DNA of 64,000 nt from Streptomyces sp. NBC_01314 (GCF_041435215.1 NZ_CP108394.1:6820001-6884000); one strand, 5' to 3'. Shown: positions 35,120 through 50,834, numbered from the stretch's first letter. Translations and numbers: made by a program. Notes: generated by a model not told the origin, from the sequence alone.

Positions 35120-35734
35120 ATGCCCCGCGGCCGGTATTCGCTTCATGACCAGCACGACCACACCCTCCTCGCCGAAGAACACTTCCACTGCGCGCCCGGC
35201 CCGTCCGGCTGGCGCTACGTCTCCCAGCTGACCGCCCCGTCCGGCGACCACGCAGGCTCCGTCGACCTCGCACTCGACGAACTCGGCCGCCCCATCCGCC
35301 TCGAACTCCACGCCGCGAGCTGGCAGGTCCGCGCCGCCGCCCTCGACGGCGTCACCTGGGTCCGCACCGACCCCACCGGCACGGAGGCCACCGAGGGCAA
35401 TGTCCGTGCCCACGCCTTCACCGGCACCTCCCCGGCGTTCCTGATCGCCATCGCCCGCCTCCTGCGCCTCACCCCTTCCGCGCCCGCCACTCGCGTACGC
35501 CTCGTCGCCTTCACCGACCCGGTCCTCGCCCCGCGCACCACGGACCAGTCCTGGGCCTTGATCGAAAGAGAAACACACGCCACTGACAACGGCCCCCTGA
35601 CCGTGGACGAATACCAGGTCACAGCCCTCGACACGGGCGAGCGGCACACCGTTCACCTCGCGGGCGACGTCGTCCTCGCGGCACCCGGAATCGAGCTGGA
35701 GCACCTGGAAACACCGCCGTCGACGTTCGACTGA
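35120..35734 (+). CDS. Unknown protein, 204 residues
   Basis: I do not recognise a family. The sequence opens MPRGRYSLHDQHDHTLLAEE and is rich in His and acidic residues at the start, with a beta-strand-like middle (GSVDLALDELGRPIRLEL, WQVRAAALDGVTWVRTD) and no membrane helix or signal peptide. The ending ELEHLETPPSTFD is acidic. It is flanked by terminators on both sides, so it is probably its own transcription unit. The codon pattern is typical of the region. The ATG at 35120 has AGGA 5 bases upstream. The fold resembles lipid- or glycan-binding beta barrels in feel only; I would not assign a role. Confidence 0.75.
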   Translation: MPRGRYSLHDQHDHTLLAEEHFHCAPGPSGWRYVSQLTAPSGDHAGSVDLALDELGRPIRLELHAASWQVRAAALDGVTWVRTDPTGTEATEGNVRAHAFTGTSPAFLIAIARLLRLTPSAPATRVRLVAFTDPVLAPRTTDQSWALIERETHATDNGPLTVDEYQVTALDTGERHTVHLAGDVVLAAPGIELEHLETPPSTFD

Positions 35735-35758
35735 GGCCGACACCCGGCTGACCCCGAA

Positions 35759-35780
35759 GCCGGGCCGGCAGCGGCCCGGC
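35759..35780. terminator. Hairpin between convergent genes
   Basis: GCCGGGCC (35759-35766) pairs with GGCCCGGC (35773-35780). It lies 25 bases after the unknown gene and about 100 bases from the stop of the RDD gene. Confidence 0.65.
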
Positions 35781-35884
35781 GCACGCGGGGCCGGGAGGTC
35801 TCCCCCAACCGCGCCTATCTGCTCCCGCACGCCGTCGTCACCGACGCCCCCCGCCGCGACCGGGTCCCGGGTCGTCGTGGTGCC

Positions 35885-36946
35885 TCAGGCCGGCGGCGCG
35901 AACCCGGTGCCCGGCCGCTCGGGAGACGGCTCGTACGGCGAGACGGGCGCCACCGGTGCCACGGGAGGGGCCGCGCCGAGTACACCAGCCCCGTGATCAG
36001 CACCCGCAGGCTGTACATAACCGGGAGCTTCCACAGGCGGGGCAGGGCTCACATACCCCCCGGGCGGCGCGTACGCCGGAGCGACCGGAGGCTGAGCCAC
36101 CGGCCCACCCCACCCAGGCCCACCGGCCGGCGAAGCGCCCGGCGTCACACCCCCCGCGACCACACCCGCCGCATACGGCGCCCCACCCACGCCGGCCGCG
36201 CCCCCGAACGCCTGTCGAGCATCCCGCGCCTGCCGCTCGTGCACCACGGCCGCCAGATACGCGCCCGGCGGCACCCCGTACGGCGCCGGAGCACCCGTCC
36301 TCGCCGCCAGGTCCGAGGCGAGACGTTCCGCCATCGCCGCACCGACGTGCGGGTCCAGCTGCCGCATCCGCGTCAGGTACTGGCGGATGGCCAGCCACAG
36401 CCCATCAGGAACGGCGGACAGGTCGAGCCGGGAGAACTGCCCCACGAGCCAGGGTGGCGGCGGAGGCACGAACGCCGTCCGCCCGGCCGGGACCCGCTCC
36501 CGGACGACCAGCGTCCCCGCGAACACGTCACCCAGCCGCCGCCCCCGCTCCGACACGAGCGAGGCGATGCACGCGACGACCCCGAACGTCATCACGATCT
36601 CGACCACCCCGACCGCGCCGCGCACCAGCGCGTGCCGGAACCGGATCGGTCCTCCGTCGTCCCGCACCACCCGCAGCCCGCACGCCAGTTTCCCCAGCGA
36701 TCGCCCATGGCTCAGGGTCTCCACCGCGATCGGCCCGCCCACCAGTACGAGCAGGAAGCTCGCGATGGATATCGCCATCTGCGCGGCCTCGTCGAGGCCG
36801 GCCGTCGACAGCACCAGGATCAGGACCACAACGAGGTACACGACCACGGCCACGATCAGGTCGAGCAGCACGGCCAGCGCCCGGCTCGGCAGCTTCGCGG
36901 GACGCAGCTCCAGCGCCACCGCCTCGCCCGTCACTAGCTCACTCAC
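35885..36946 (-). CDS. RDD family membrane protein with Pro/Gly-rich tail
   Basis: 353 residues from the GTG at 36946 (AAGGA about 8 bases upstream). Residues about 15-165 form the RDD domain: SRALAVLLDLIVAVVVY with the Arg/Asp pair, then HGRSLGKLACGLRVVRDDG with the second motif, spanning three or so membrane helices. A soluble part follows (about 165-265), then a 90-residue Ala/Pro/Gly/Tyr-rich tail. RDD proteins are membrane proteins of mixed or unknown transport roles. It is divergent from the SpoIIM-like gene. The same pair sits beside moxR2 and DUF58 genes in M. tuberculosis (Rv3692-Rv3695), so the RDD protein probably belongs to the system whose other half lies across the rRNA operon. 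Confidence 0.88.
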   Translation of the reverse strand: MSELVTGEAVALELRPAKLPSRALAVLLDLIVAVVVYLVVVLILVLSTAGLDEAAQMAISIASFLLVLVGGPIAVETLSHGRSLGKLACGLRVVRDDGGPIRFRHALVRGAVGVVEIVMTFGVVACIASLVSERGRRLGDVFAGTLVVRERVPAGRTAFVPPPPPWLVGQFSRLDLSAVPDGLWLAIRQYLTRMRQLDPHVGAAMAERLASDLAARTGAPAPYGVPPGAYLAAVVHERQARDARQAFGGAAGVGGAPYAAGVVAGGVTPGASPAGGPGWGGPVAQPPVAPAYAPPGGYVSPAPPVEAPGYVQPAGADHGAGVLGAAPPVAPVAPVSPYEPSPERPGTGFAPPA

Positions 36947-37085
36947 ACCCGTAGTCCTTCCGCTTTCATCCCCTGACCTGCCCCGAGAGTGGCCAGTCTG
37001 CCAAGCTGAGGTCACATCGCGCCGCAGTACGACCAGTACGACAAGCCGACACGCAGTATGAGAGGGACGAGGAGCAGCACACCCG

Positions 37086-38093
37086 ATGGACCTCGATGTC
37101 TTCGTGTCCGCCCATCGTGCCGAGTGGGACCGCCTCGACTCCCTGCTCCGCCGCCAGCGCCGCCTCGATGGAGCCGAGGTCGACGAACTCGTCTCCCTCT
37201 ACCAGCGAACAGCCACCCACCTCTCACTGATCCAGTCGAGCGCTCCCGACCCGCAGCTCACCGGGCGCCTCAGCCAACTGGTGGCACGCGCGCGCAGCGC
37301 CGTGACAGGAAACCGACGGGCCTCCTGGCGCGACGTCACCCGCTTCCTGACCCACGGCTTCCCCGCCGCGGTCTACCGCTCCCGTCACTGGTGGGTCCCC
37401 ACCGCACTGCTCTCCACCCTCGTCGCCGTGCTCCTGGGATGGTGGATCGGCACCCACCCGGAGGTCCAGGCCTCCATCGCGGCCCCCGACGCACTGCGCG
37501 AGATGACACGCCCCGGCGGCCAGTACGAGACGTACTACTCCAGCCATCCCGCTGCCTCCTTCGCCGCCCAGGTCTGGACGAACAACGCCCAGGCCGCCGC
37601 GATGTGCCTGGTCCTGGGCATTTTCCTGGGCCTGCCGGTCCTGTGGATCCTGCTCCTGAACATGCTCAACCTGGGGGTGGGCATCGGCCTGATGACGTCG
37701 GCCGGCCGCCTCGACGTCTTCCTGGGCCTGATCCTCCCGCACGGACTGCTGGAGCTGACCGCCGTCTTCGTGGCCGCCGGCACCGGCCTGCGCCTCGGCT
37801 GGACCCTGATCGACCCAGGCCCCCGCACGCGCCGCTCGGCCCTCGCCGAGGAGGGGCGAGCCGCCCTGGGCATGGCGATAGGCCTGGCGCTGGTCCTCTT
37901 CGTCTCCGGCGCCATCGAAGGCTTCGTCACTCCGTCCGGCCTGCCCACCTGGGCCCGCATCAGCATCGGCGTCCTCGCCGAGCTCGTCTTCCTCACCTAC
38001 GTCTATGTCCTGGGCGGACGCGCTGTCCGGGCCGGTGAGACGGGCGACGTCGAGGAGCATGAACGCAGCGCCGCGGTCCCTACGGCCGCCTGA
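37086..38093 (+). CDS. SpoIIM-like stage II sporulation protein M domain membrane protein
   Basis: 335 residues. A soluble N-terminal helical part (about 1-95) contains DELVSLYQRTATHLSLIQ. About five or six membrane helices follow, with the SpoIIM signature region QVWTNNAQAAAMCLVLGIFLG and GIGLMTSAG...ILPHGLLEL. In Bacillus, SpoIIM works with peptidoglycan hydrolases in engulfment. In actinobacteria the family has no engulfment role and occurs with RDD, MoxR and DUF58 genes. The ATG at 37086 is 139 bases from the divergent RDD gene. The rRNA promoter starts only 54 bases after its stop. Confidence 0.88.
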   Translation: MDLDVFVSAHRAEWDRLDSLLRRQRRLDGAEVDELVSLYQRTATHLSLIQSSAPDPQLTGRLSQLVARARSAVTGNRRASWRDVTRFLTHGFPAAVYRSRHWWVPTALLSTLVAVLLGWWIGTHPEVQASIAAPDALREMTRPGGQYETYYSSHPAASFAAQVWTNNAQAAAMCLVLGIFLGLPVLWILLLNMLNLGVGIGLMTSAGRLDVFLGLILPHGLLELTAVFVAAGTGLRLGWTLIDPGPRTRRSALAEEGRAALGMAIGLALVLFVSGAIEGFVTPSGLPTWARISIGVLAELVFLTYVYVLGGRAVRAGETGDVEEHERSAAVPTAA

Positions 38094-38686
38094 TGTGCGT
38101 CCACCCCCGCTGGGCTGTTAGTCTCCTCTTCGTTCCCGCAAGAGCCGTTGACATGGTGCGTGTGGGGAGGTAGATTAGAACAGTTGCCTAGAGGTGGATG
38201 TACCCCAGGGCGGCAGTGAAAATCTATCGGCTTCTCGTGAATGCAATTTCCCGAGTAAGCCCACCCGATGAATCAGAACGAGGGCCGGTTAGTCCGGCCA
38301 AAAACTTCTGATAAAGTCGGACTCGCCGAAAGAAAGCCGCGAGGCCAACAATTAGGCAAGGCCCTTCAACGGCCACCGGAAATGAATTCCGACCGGAAAC
38401 GGAACGGGAAACGGATCTGGTAAGGTTGGAAACGCAAGACCGAAGGGAAACTGCCCGGAGGAAAGCCCGAGAGTAGCTTGGGTGAGTACAAAGGAAGCGT
38501 CCGTTCCTTGAGAACTCAACAGCGTGCCAAAAATCAACGCCAGATATGTTGATACCCCGTCCGCCGGAATCTTCCGGTGGTCGAGGTTCCTTTGAAGTAA
38601 AACACAGCGAGGACGTTGTGAACGGTCGGGCTTATTCCGCCTGACTGTTCCGCTCTCGTGGTGTCGACCCGATTACGGGTAAACAT
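38094..38686 (+). other. rRNA operon promoter and 16S leader region
   Basis: 593 bases with no gene. It holds the strong promoter at 38148-38176 and further candidate -10 boxes (TAAAGT at 38312, TAAGGT at 38419) that may be extra rRNA promoters, since Streptomyces operons usually have several. A CCTTGAGAACTCAAC motif lies at 38506-38520 and its TTGAGAACT core is repeated in the 16S-23S spacer; it is probably a boxA-like antitermination or processing site. Confidence 0.7.
38148..38176 (+). promoter_or_regulatory. Strong rRNA promoter
   Basis: A perfect TTGACA (38148-38153) is followed after 17 bases by TAGATT (38171-38176). This is close to the Streptomyces housekeeping consensus, 510 bases before the 16S gene. 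Confidence 0.75.
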
Positions 38687-43645
<4,959 letters not shown>

Positions 43646-43740
43646 TCAGTTGCTCGCGTCCACTGTGTTGGTTCTGAAACCACGAACAACCCCATTCCCG
43701 GTTTGGTCACGGGGGATGGTGCGGTTGAGTGTTTCATAGT

Positions 43741-43860
43741 GTTTCGGTGGTCATAGCGTGAGGGAAACGCCCGGTTACATTCCGAACCCGGAAGCTAAGC
43801 CTTACAGCGCCGATGGTACTGCAGGGGGGACCCTGTGGGAGAGTAGGACGCCGCCGAACA
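43741..43860 (+). rRNA. 5S ribosomal RNA
   Basis: 120 bases from GTTTCGGTGGTCATAGCG to CGCCGCCGAACA. The first and last ten bases form the closing stem. CGAACCCGGAAGCTAAGC is the conserved loop region. It lies about 95 bases after the 23S gene. Confidence 0.95.
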
Positions 43861-43868
43861 AATATTGC

Positions 43869-43902
43869 AAAAAGGCCCACACCTTATGGTGTGGGCCTTT
43901 TT
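43869..43902 (+). terminator. rRNA operon terminator
   Basis: AAAAAGGCCCACACC (43869-43883) pairs perfectly with GGTGTGGGCCTTTTT (43888-43902) around a TTAT loop. It has a real T-run, which makes it the clearest intrinsic terminator in the window. Confidence 0.95.
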
Positions 43903-43962
43903 GCGTTCCCGGTTCTCCTTTGTCCAAGACCACAGGACCGAAGTCGGGGGAACTGAGGAGAA

Positions 43963-45272
43963 TCAGAGTCGTCCTGCCGCCTTCAGTGCCAGATAGGCGT
44001 CCGCGAGGGCCGGCGCCAGGTTGTCCGGAGTCGCGTCGACGACCGTGACGCCGTGGCGGCGGAGTTGCTCGGCGGTGCGGTGGCGGTCCGCTTGGGCCTG
44101 GGCCGCTGCTGCGGCCTCGTAGACGGCGTCCGTGGAGCCCCGGGAGTCAGCCATGCGGGCGATGTGCGGGTCGGCGACCGAGGCCACCAGGACCGAATGG
44201 CGCTGGGTGAGGCCCGACAGGACGGGGAGAAGGCCCTGCTCGACGGGGGCCGCGTCGAGGGTCGTCAGGAGGACGATCAGGGCGCGGCGAGGGGCCGTAC
44301 GGAGCGCGGTGGCTGTGAGGCCGCGGGCGTCCGTTTCGACGAGTTCGGGTTCGAGCGGGGCCATGGCGTTGACCAGGGAGGGGAGGACGTCGCGTGCTGT
44401 GCGTCCCTGCACGAGGGCTCGTACGCGGCGGTCGTAGGCCAGGAGGTCCACGCGATCGCCTGCGCGCGAGGCGAGGGCGGCCAGGAGGAGCGCCGCGTCC
44501 ATGGAGGCATCGAGGCGGGGGGCGTCGCCCACGCGGCCTGCGGAGGTCCGGCCGGTGTCCAGGACGAGGAGGATGTGGCGGTCGCGTTCGGGACGCCAGG
44601 TGCGTACCGCCACCGAGGAGTGGCGGGCCGTGGCGCGCCAGTCGATGGAGCGGGTGTCGTCGCCGGGGATGTACTCGCGGAGACTGTCGAACTCCGTGCC
44701 CTCGCCTCGGGTCAGGACGCTGGTGCGGCCGTCGAGTTCGCGCAGGCGGGCCAGTTTGGACGGTAGGTGCTTGCGGCTGGTGAACGGAGGGAGCACGCGT
44801 ACCGTCCACGGGACCTTGTGGCTGCCCTGGCGGGTGAACAGGCCGAGGGGGCCGTATGAGCGGATCGTGACTCTGTCCGCCTGACGGTCGCCTCTGCGGG
44901 TGGGGCGCAGGCGGGTGGTGACGCGGCGGCGTTCGCCCGGGGGGATCGTGAGGCGGTTGCGGGAGGATGCTACTTCGGAGCCGGGGAGCCAGCTGCTGGG
45001 TGGCCAGGCGTCGCGGAGGTGGGCGCGCAGCGGGCGGTTGGTGGGATTGGTGACCGTGAGGGTGACGTCCGCGGTCTCGCCCAGGCGTGCGGAGGTGTCG
45101 CCGGAGCGGATGAGGCCCAGGCGGCGCACTGGAGCGGCGAGGGCGTAGTCGCAGGCGCATGCCAGGGCCAAGGGGGCGTTCACGGCCAGGATGCCCGTCC
45201 AGCTGGGCTCCCAGATGCCCACGGGGAGGCTGCCGAGGGCCGCGAGGAGCGCGGCGCGTCCGGTGGGAGCCA

Positions 45273-45273
<1 letters not shown>
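43963..45273 (-). CDS. DUF58 domain-containing membrane protein
   Basis: 436 residues. One or two hydrophobic segments at the N-terminus (about 5-45) precede a beta-rich part. The DUF58 core contains GEGTEFDSLREYIPGDD and RSIDWRATARH (about 190-220), followed by a von Willebrand A-like domain whose metal motif reads LVLDTGRTSAG. DUF58 proteins pair with MoxR ATPases, which are thought to act as chaperones for metal insertion or complex assembly. It is the last gene of a five-gene minus-strand operon and abuts the MoxR gene (overlap at 45273). The rRNA terminator lies about 60 bases from its stop, so the two units converge. Confidence 0.92.
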
Positions 45274-46261
<988 letters not shown>

Positions 46262-46265
<4 letters not shown>

Positions 46266-47455
46266 GAACGGCGTACCTCTCTTTCGAGGGCGTCGAGTTG
46301 GTCGGTGAGGGCGATGAGGGCCCTGTCGTCGCTGGGCGGCGGGCCGAAGAGGAGCACGTGGCGGGGCTGTCCGTCGCCGTGGAGGTGGGCGGACAGGGCG
46401 GGGAGCAGGACCTCGGGCGTGTGTGCCCGGGAGGCGGGGACACCGACGAGAGGGGCGAGGCGCGTGCGGGTGGTGGAGCGAAGAGCGGCGGCCGCGCGGT
46501 CGCGGGCGTCGGCCTTGCGGTAGAGGCGGGCGCGGCCTTCGACGGTTTCGGAGGCGCGGATCGCGACAGGGAGTTTCTCGGGCACCAGGGGGCCGAGTCG
46601 GCGTGCCCGCCAGAGGGCGGCCAGTACGCCGGCGACGAAGAGTTGCAGGGTGCCCCAGAGCCAGCCCGAGGGGAGCAGGTCGAGGAAGCTGCGGTTGCCG
46701 GCGTCGGGGGCCGAGTCGTCGGAGAGCGAGGGGAGGTACCAGACCAGATGGGGGCGCGAGCCGAGGAGTTGGAGGGCGAGGGAGGCGTTGCCCTGCTCGT
46801 CGAGGCTGCTGTTGAGGAGGATGTCGGGGGCGCCGAGGACGACGGTGTCGCCGTCCCCCTCGGCTGCCGGGACGCGCACCAGGGTGGGCAGGCCGTTCTC
46901 GGGGTAGCAGGTGTCGGCGGCGTCGGCGATGACGTGATAGCGGAGCCCGCCGGTGTCGGCGCTGCCCGCGCGGCGGGCGGCGGGCAGCTCACAGCGGGGC
47001 GTGAGCGTGGAATCCAGGCTGAGGGCGGTGTCGACGGTGACCCCATGGGCCAGGGTGCTGACGGAGGGGGCGCCGGGGGCCACGAGGACCATGTGGCCGG
47101 CGGAGGCCTCGGTCGCCGCGCGGAGGCGAGTCTGCTGGGAGTCGGTCAGCAGGTCCGGGACGGCGACCAGGAGAGTGGTGTCCGGGCCGGCCGCGGAGCT
47201 CGCCTCGTCGAGGGTGGTGACCAGCTGGGTGGACACGCCCCGGTCGTCGAGGAGTTCGGCGACGGCGCGGCTGCCGTCGGTGTCGGCGGAGCGCGGATCA
47301 AGGCGGCCGTGTTCGGCGCCGGAGCGGATCACGGCGATCACCGCGGCCGCCGCCAGGAGGATCACCGCCGCGAGCACGACACCGCGCGCGCGGGTCCACA
47401 CCTGGCGGGCCGTGGGCGAGACCGAGGTGGAGGGGAGCGTGGCCTCGGTGGTCAT
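46262..47455 (-). CDS. DUF4350 domain-containing membrane protein
   Basis: 397 residues. One helix lies near the N-terminus (about 25-43). An extracytoplasmic region with SADTDGSRAVAELLDDRGVS matches DUF4350, a glutamine-amidotransferase-like fold. A second helix lies at about 260-285 (WLWGTLQLFVAGVLAALW), and a cytoplasmic tail ends the protein. The catalytic triad of true amidotransferases is not visible, so it probably has a binding or structural role. Its ATG overlaps the stop of the DUF4129 gene (ATGA). Confidence 0.88.
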
Positions 47456-48177
47456 TCGGCGGCTCCCGGGCGGTTGGTCAGGGCCGTGGTCGCGGTGTCG
47501 GCGGCGCTGCTCGCCAGTGCGGGTCTGGTGCGTTCCAGGTCGGTGTCGAGGGCGGCGAGCCGGAGGTACGTTCCTTCGGCCGCGGATCGGCCGCCGTATG
47601 TGACGTCGTCGAAGTCCCGGGCGGCGGCGCGCAGTCGGTCCGCGTGGGCGGGGAGCGCCGAGCCGGCTTCGGAGGCCGCCTCGTCGGCGGTGCGGCCGGG
47701 GCGTGCGTCGAGCAGGGCGCGTTCCTCCAGGGAGCGGACGACGGCGCGCATGCGTTCCTGGAGTGCCTGGTTCCAGTGGCCCTGGGCGGCATGTGCCTCG
47801 GCGGCGGCGCGGTGTTCGGCGGCGCTGCGAGGGCGGTCGTCGAAAAGCACGGTGGACGAGGTGGGAGCGCGGCGCGGGGTCCCGAGACGCCACCACAGCG
47901 CTCCCAGGAGGGCCAGTACGGCCAGGACGATGACGACGAGGCCGAGCATGCCACCCGGGGTGGCGGCCGAGGCGGCGCCGAACACCTTGTCGAGCCATTC
48001 CCAGAAGGCGTTCATGGCGCGCTCGTACCAACTGGGGTCGTTCTCGTGGTACATGCCCTTGGACAGCTCGTGCCGGGCCGCCTCCCGCGCGGGGTCGCGC
48101 GGGAGGGTGATGGGCGGCTCGTCCGCCGAGCGCCATGACATCGGTACGGCTGTCAGTGCTCCCCCCGACAGGCTCAC
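47452..48177 (-). CDS. DUF4129 domain-containing membrane protein
   Basis: 241 residues. An outer N-terminal segment with ARHELSKGMYHENDPSWYERA is followed by one helix (about 73-95) and a cytoplasmic DUF4129 part (HWNQALQERMRAVVRSLEER, TADEAASEAG, FDDVTYGGR). DUF4129 is commonly found with transglutaminase-like and MoxR/DUF58 proteins. The GTG at 48177 is only 4 bases after the upstream stop, with GGGGAG as ribosome site. Role unknown; the operon suggests a membrane complex. Confidence 0.88.
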   Translation of the reverse strand: MSLSGGALTAVPMSWRSADEPPITLPRDPAREAARHELSKGMYHENDPSWYERAMNAFWEWLDKVFGAASAATPGGMLGLVVIVLAVLALLGALWWRLGTPRRAPTSSTVLFDDRPRSAAEHRAAAEAHAAQGHWNQALQERMRAVVRSLEERALLDARPGRTADEAASEAGSALPAHADRLRAAARDFDDVTYGGRSAAEGTYLRLAALDTDLERTRPALASSAADTATTALTNRPGAAE

Positions 48178-48181
48178 CCCA

Positions 48182-49540
48182 TCAGCTCCCCGGGGTCGCG
48201 CCGGGAGCGTTGCCGTAGCCCTGGAGACCGGCGGCGCGGCCCAGTTCGAGGTCGAGGGCCTCTCGGCGGATGCGCTGGTCGATGTAGAGGAGCACGGTGA
48301 CGCCCGCGCTGATCGGGAAGGTGAGTGTGGATCCGATCACCGCGCCGACGCCGCTGATGAGGAGGTAGGTCCAGCCGAGTTCGGTGCCGCCGGTGGCGAG
48401 GAGGCCGGAGACGCCGTCCCCGTCCAGGGCCGCGCCCGCGAAGGAGAAGGGGATCACGACGATCGACGCGACGATGTAGGCGATGATCGCGGCGAGCAGT
48501 TGGATGCCGAGGACGCGCCACCACGAGCCGCGCACCAGCTTGGCGGAGCGGTTCAGCGACTTCCCGACGCCCTGCTTCTCCAGCATCAGGGCGGGCGAGG
48601 CGAGCGAGAAGCGGATCATCAGCCAGACGGTGAGGACGAAGGCGCCGAGTCCGCCGAGGAGGGCGAGGAGGACGCCCCCGCCGGTGGAGCCTCCGGCGGC
48701 GAGGAGGATGCCGGGCGTGACGCCCACGGTCATGATCAGGCCGGCGATCAGGAGCAGCAGGATGGTCAGGCCGCCCAGCCTGAGGAGCTGCGGGCGGGCG
48801 TCCCGCCAGGCCTCGGCGATGGTCACCGACTTGCCGAGGACGGCGCGGCTGGTCACGGTCGTGAGCAGGGCCGTCGCGATGATGGTGCCCAGCAGGGAGA
48901 TCACCATGACGACGGAGGTGCTCAGCAGGGTGTCGCCCAGGGCGCGGCCCAGCTCGCTGGGGGTGGCGGTCGGGTCGTTGAGGGCGTCCGAGCTCGCGGC
49001 GTCATCGAGGACGAGGCCTTGGAGCAGGATGACCCCGATCTGGGTGATGACCGCGACGGCCAGGGAGATGCCGAGGACCGTGCGCCAGTGTGTGCGCATG
49101 GTGGAGACCGCGCCGTCGAGGATCTCGCCGATGCCGAGCGGGCGCAGCGGGATCACACCGGGCTTGGCCGCGGGCGGGGGTCCTCCCCAGCCGCCGCCCC
49201 AGCCGGGAGTGCCGGGGCCGGGGGCGCCGTAGCCGGGGTGGCCGGGGCCGTAGCCGCCGGGGTGCGGGGGGCCTGCGTGGCCGCCCCAGCCCGGGACGGG
49301 CGGAGGCGGTGGCGGGGTCTGGCCGGGGGCCTGCGGGGTCGGAGCGGACCACTGGGCGGGCGGAGGCTGCTCCTTGGACCACTTGGACGGCGGCTGCGCC
49401 TGGTCCGCGCCGCTCTGGTCCGTCGGCTGTGCCTGGTCGGCGCCGCTCTGGTCCGCCGGCTCCGTGGAGCCCTGCTGGTCCGGCTCCTGGCCGCCCGAGG
49501 GGGCGGATCCGGGCGAGGCCCAGCCCGGAGTGTCCTTCAT
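48182..49540 (-). CDS. Multi-pass membrane protein with glycerophosphodiesterase-membrane-type domain
   Basis: 452 residues. The first 125 are a Pro/Gly/Gln-rich cytoplasmic tail with a repeated DQSGADQAQP unit. About six membrane helices follow (starting ILDGAVSTMRTHWRTVLGISL). The fold is that of the membrane part of some glycerophosphoryl diester phosphodiesterases, without the enzyme domain. It heads the five-gene operon; AGGAG lies 5-6 bases before the ATG. It may be the membrane scaffold on which the MoxR/DUF58 proteins act; that is inference. Confidence 0.85.
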   Translation of the reverse strand: MKDTPGWASPGSAPSGGQEPDQQGSTEPADQSGADQAQPTDQSGADQAQPPSKWSKEQPPPAQWSAPTPQAPGQTPPPPPPVPGWGGHAGPPHPGGYGPGHPGYGAPGPGTPGWGGGWGGPPPAAKPGVIPLRPLGIGEILDGAVSTMRTHWRTVLGISLAVAVITQIGVILLQGLVLDDAASSDALNDPTATPSELGRALGDTLLSTSVVMVISLLGTIIATALLTTVTSRAVLGKSVTIAEAWRDARPQLLRLGGLTILLLLIAGLIMTVGVTPGILLAAGGSTGGGVLLALLGGLGAFVLTVWLMIRFSLASPALMLEKQGVGKSLNRSAKLVRGSWWRVLGIQLLAAIIAYIVASIVVIPFSFAGAALDGDGVSGLLATGGTELGWTYLLISGVGAVIGSTLTFPISAGVTVLLYIDQRIRREALDLELGRAAGLQGYGNAPGATPGS

Positions 49541-49680
49541 CGTCGCTCCTTCACGGTGCCCGTCCGCGGTCGCGGCGGCAGGTTGGCGCCCATCGTGCCA
49601 CGCGGTGTCCGGGAAGTGACCGGGGGCCGGATGCGCTGCGCACCTTCAATTGTCCGACGGATACGGGGCAGACTGACCGT

Positions 49681-50826
49681 ATGGCTGATCAGTACGCGCG
49701 ATCCGGCGACGACATCCGGCCGACCGAGATACCCGCGATCCGTTGGGACGAGCCCCCCGAAGGCCCCGTCCTGGTCCTCCTCGACCAGACGAGACTGCCG
49801 GCCGAGGAGGTCGAGCTGGTGTGCACGGACGCGCCCGCGCTGGTGGAGGCGATCCGTTCGCTCGCCGTGCGTGGGGCGCCGCTGCTGGGGATCGCCGGTG
49901 CGTACGGCGTCGCGCTCGCCGCCGCGCGCGGGTTCGACGTGGAGGACGCCGCCGAGGCGCTCGGGGGTGCGCGGCCCACCGCGGTGAACCTCGCGGTCGG
50001 TGTGCGCCGTGCGCGGGCCGCGCACCGGGCCGAGCTCGGCCGGACGGGCGACCAGAAGCAGGCCGCCGAGGCGGCGCTCGCCGCGGCGCGGGCGCTGCAC
50101 CGTGAGGACGCCGAGGCCAGCTCCCGCATGGCCGCGCACGGGCTGGCACTGCTCGACGAGCTGCTGCCGGGCGGCGGGCACCGGGTGCTCACGCACTGCA
50201 ACACCGGGGCGCTGGTGTCGGGGGGCGAGGGCACGGCGTTCGCTGTGGCGCTCGCGGCGCACCGGTCGGGCCGGCTGCGGCGGCTGTGGGTGGACGAGAC
50301 GCGGCCGCTGCTGCAGGGTGCCAGGCTGACCGCTTATGAGGCGGCGCGCAGCGGAATGGCGTACACCTTGCTCACGGACAATGCCGCGGGTTCGCTGTTC
50401 GCGGCAGGGGAGGTGGACGCGGTGCTGGTGGGGGCCGACCGGATCGCCGCCGACGGATCGGTGGCGAACAAGGTGGGGACTTACCCGCTCGCGGTGCTCG
50501 CCCGGTATCACCACGTGCCGTTCATCGTGGTGGCGCCGGTGACGACAGTGGATCCGGACACCCCCGACGGGGCGTCCATCGAGGTGGAACAGCGCGCGGG
50601 GCACGAGGTGACCGAGATCACGGCACCTCAGGCACCGATGGCGGGAGCAGAGGCGGGAGGCGGGATCGTGGTGGCACCCCTGGGGACCCAGGCGTACAAC
50701 CCGGCGTTCGACGTGACGCCGCCCGAGTTGGTGACGGCGATCGTCACCGAGGAAGGGGCTGTGTCGCCCGTGACCGCTGATGCGCTTGCCGAGCTGTGTG
50801 ACAGGTCACGCCAGGTAACGATTTAG
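49681..50826 (+). CDS. mtnA: S-methyl-5-thioribose-1-phosphate isomerase
   Basis: 381 residues of the eIF2B-like fold. It isomerises methylthioribose-1-phosphate to the ribulose form in methionine salvage from methylthioadenosine. The catalytic Cys is C173 in LTHCNTGALVSGG and the Asp is D253 in GADRIAADGS; NKVGTYPLAVLA is also typical. The ATG at 49681 is in a usual family position, with no strong ribosome site. The stop is only 8 bases from the mtrA start, so the end of mtnA probably carries the mtrA promoter. No other salvage gene is nearby. Confidence 0.93.
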   Translation: MADQYARSGDDIRPTEIPAIRWDEPPEGPVLVLLDQTRLPAEEVELVCTDAPALVEAIRSLAVRGAPLLGIAGAYGVALAAARGFDVEDAAEALGGARPTAVNLAVGVRRARAAHRAELGRTGDQKQAAEAALAAARALHREDAEASSRMAAHGLALLDELLPGGGHRVLTHCNTGALVSGGEGTAFAVALAAHRSGRLRRLWVDETRPLLQGARLTAYEAARSGMAYTLLTDNAAGSLFAAGEVDAVLVGADRIAADGSVANKVGTYPLAVLARYHHVPFIVVAPVTTVDPDTPDGASIEVEQRAGHEVTEITAPQAPMAGAEAGGGIVVAPLGTQAYNPAFDVTPPELVTAIVTEEGAVSPVTADALAELCDRSRQVTI

Positions 50827-50834
50827 TTAATGGG
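50798..50834 (+). promoter_or_regulatory. mtrA: Candidate mtrA promoter with GTAAC/GTGAC repeats
   Basis: GTGACA (50798-50803) and TTTAGT (50822-50827), 18 bases apart, would place the start at the ATG of 50835. Overlapping the region are GTGACAGGTCAC and GGTAACGATTTAGTTAAT, which look like GTAAC-type direct repeats of the kind reported for MtrA binding. Autoregulation is plausible but unproven. Confidence 0.4.

Noticed and set aside
46298..49987. A very long plus-strand open frame opposite the MoxR operon
   Set aside because: It is antisense to five well-supported genes with overlapping starts and stops. Its translation is Gly/Arg/Glu-rich without domains. Long antisense frames are expected at this GC content.
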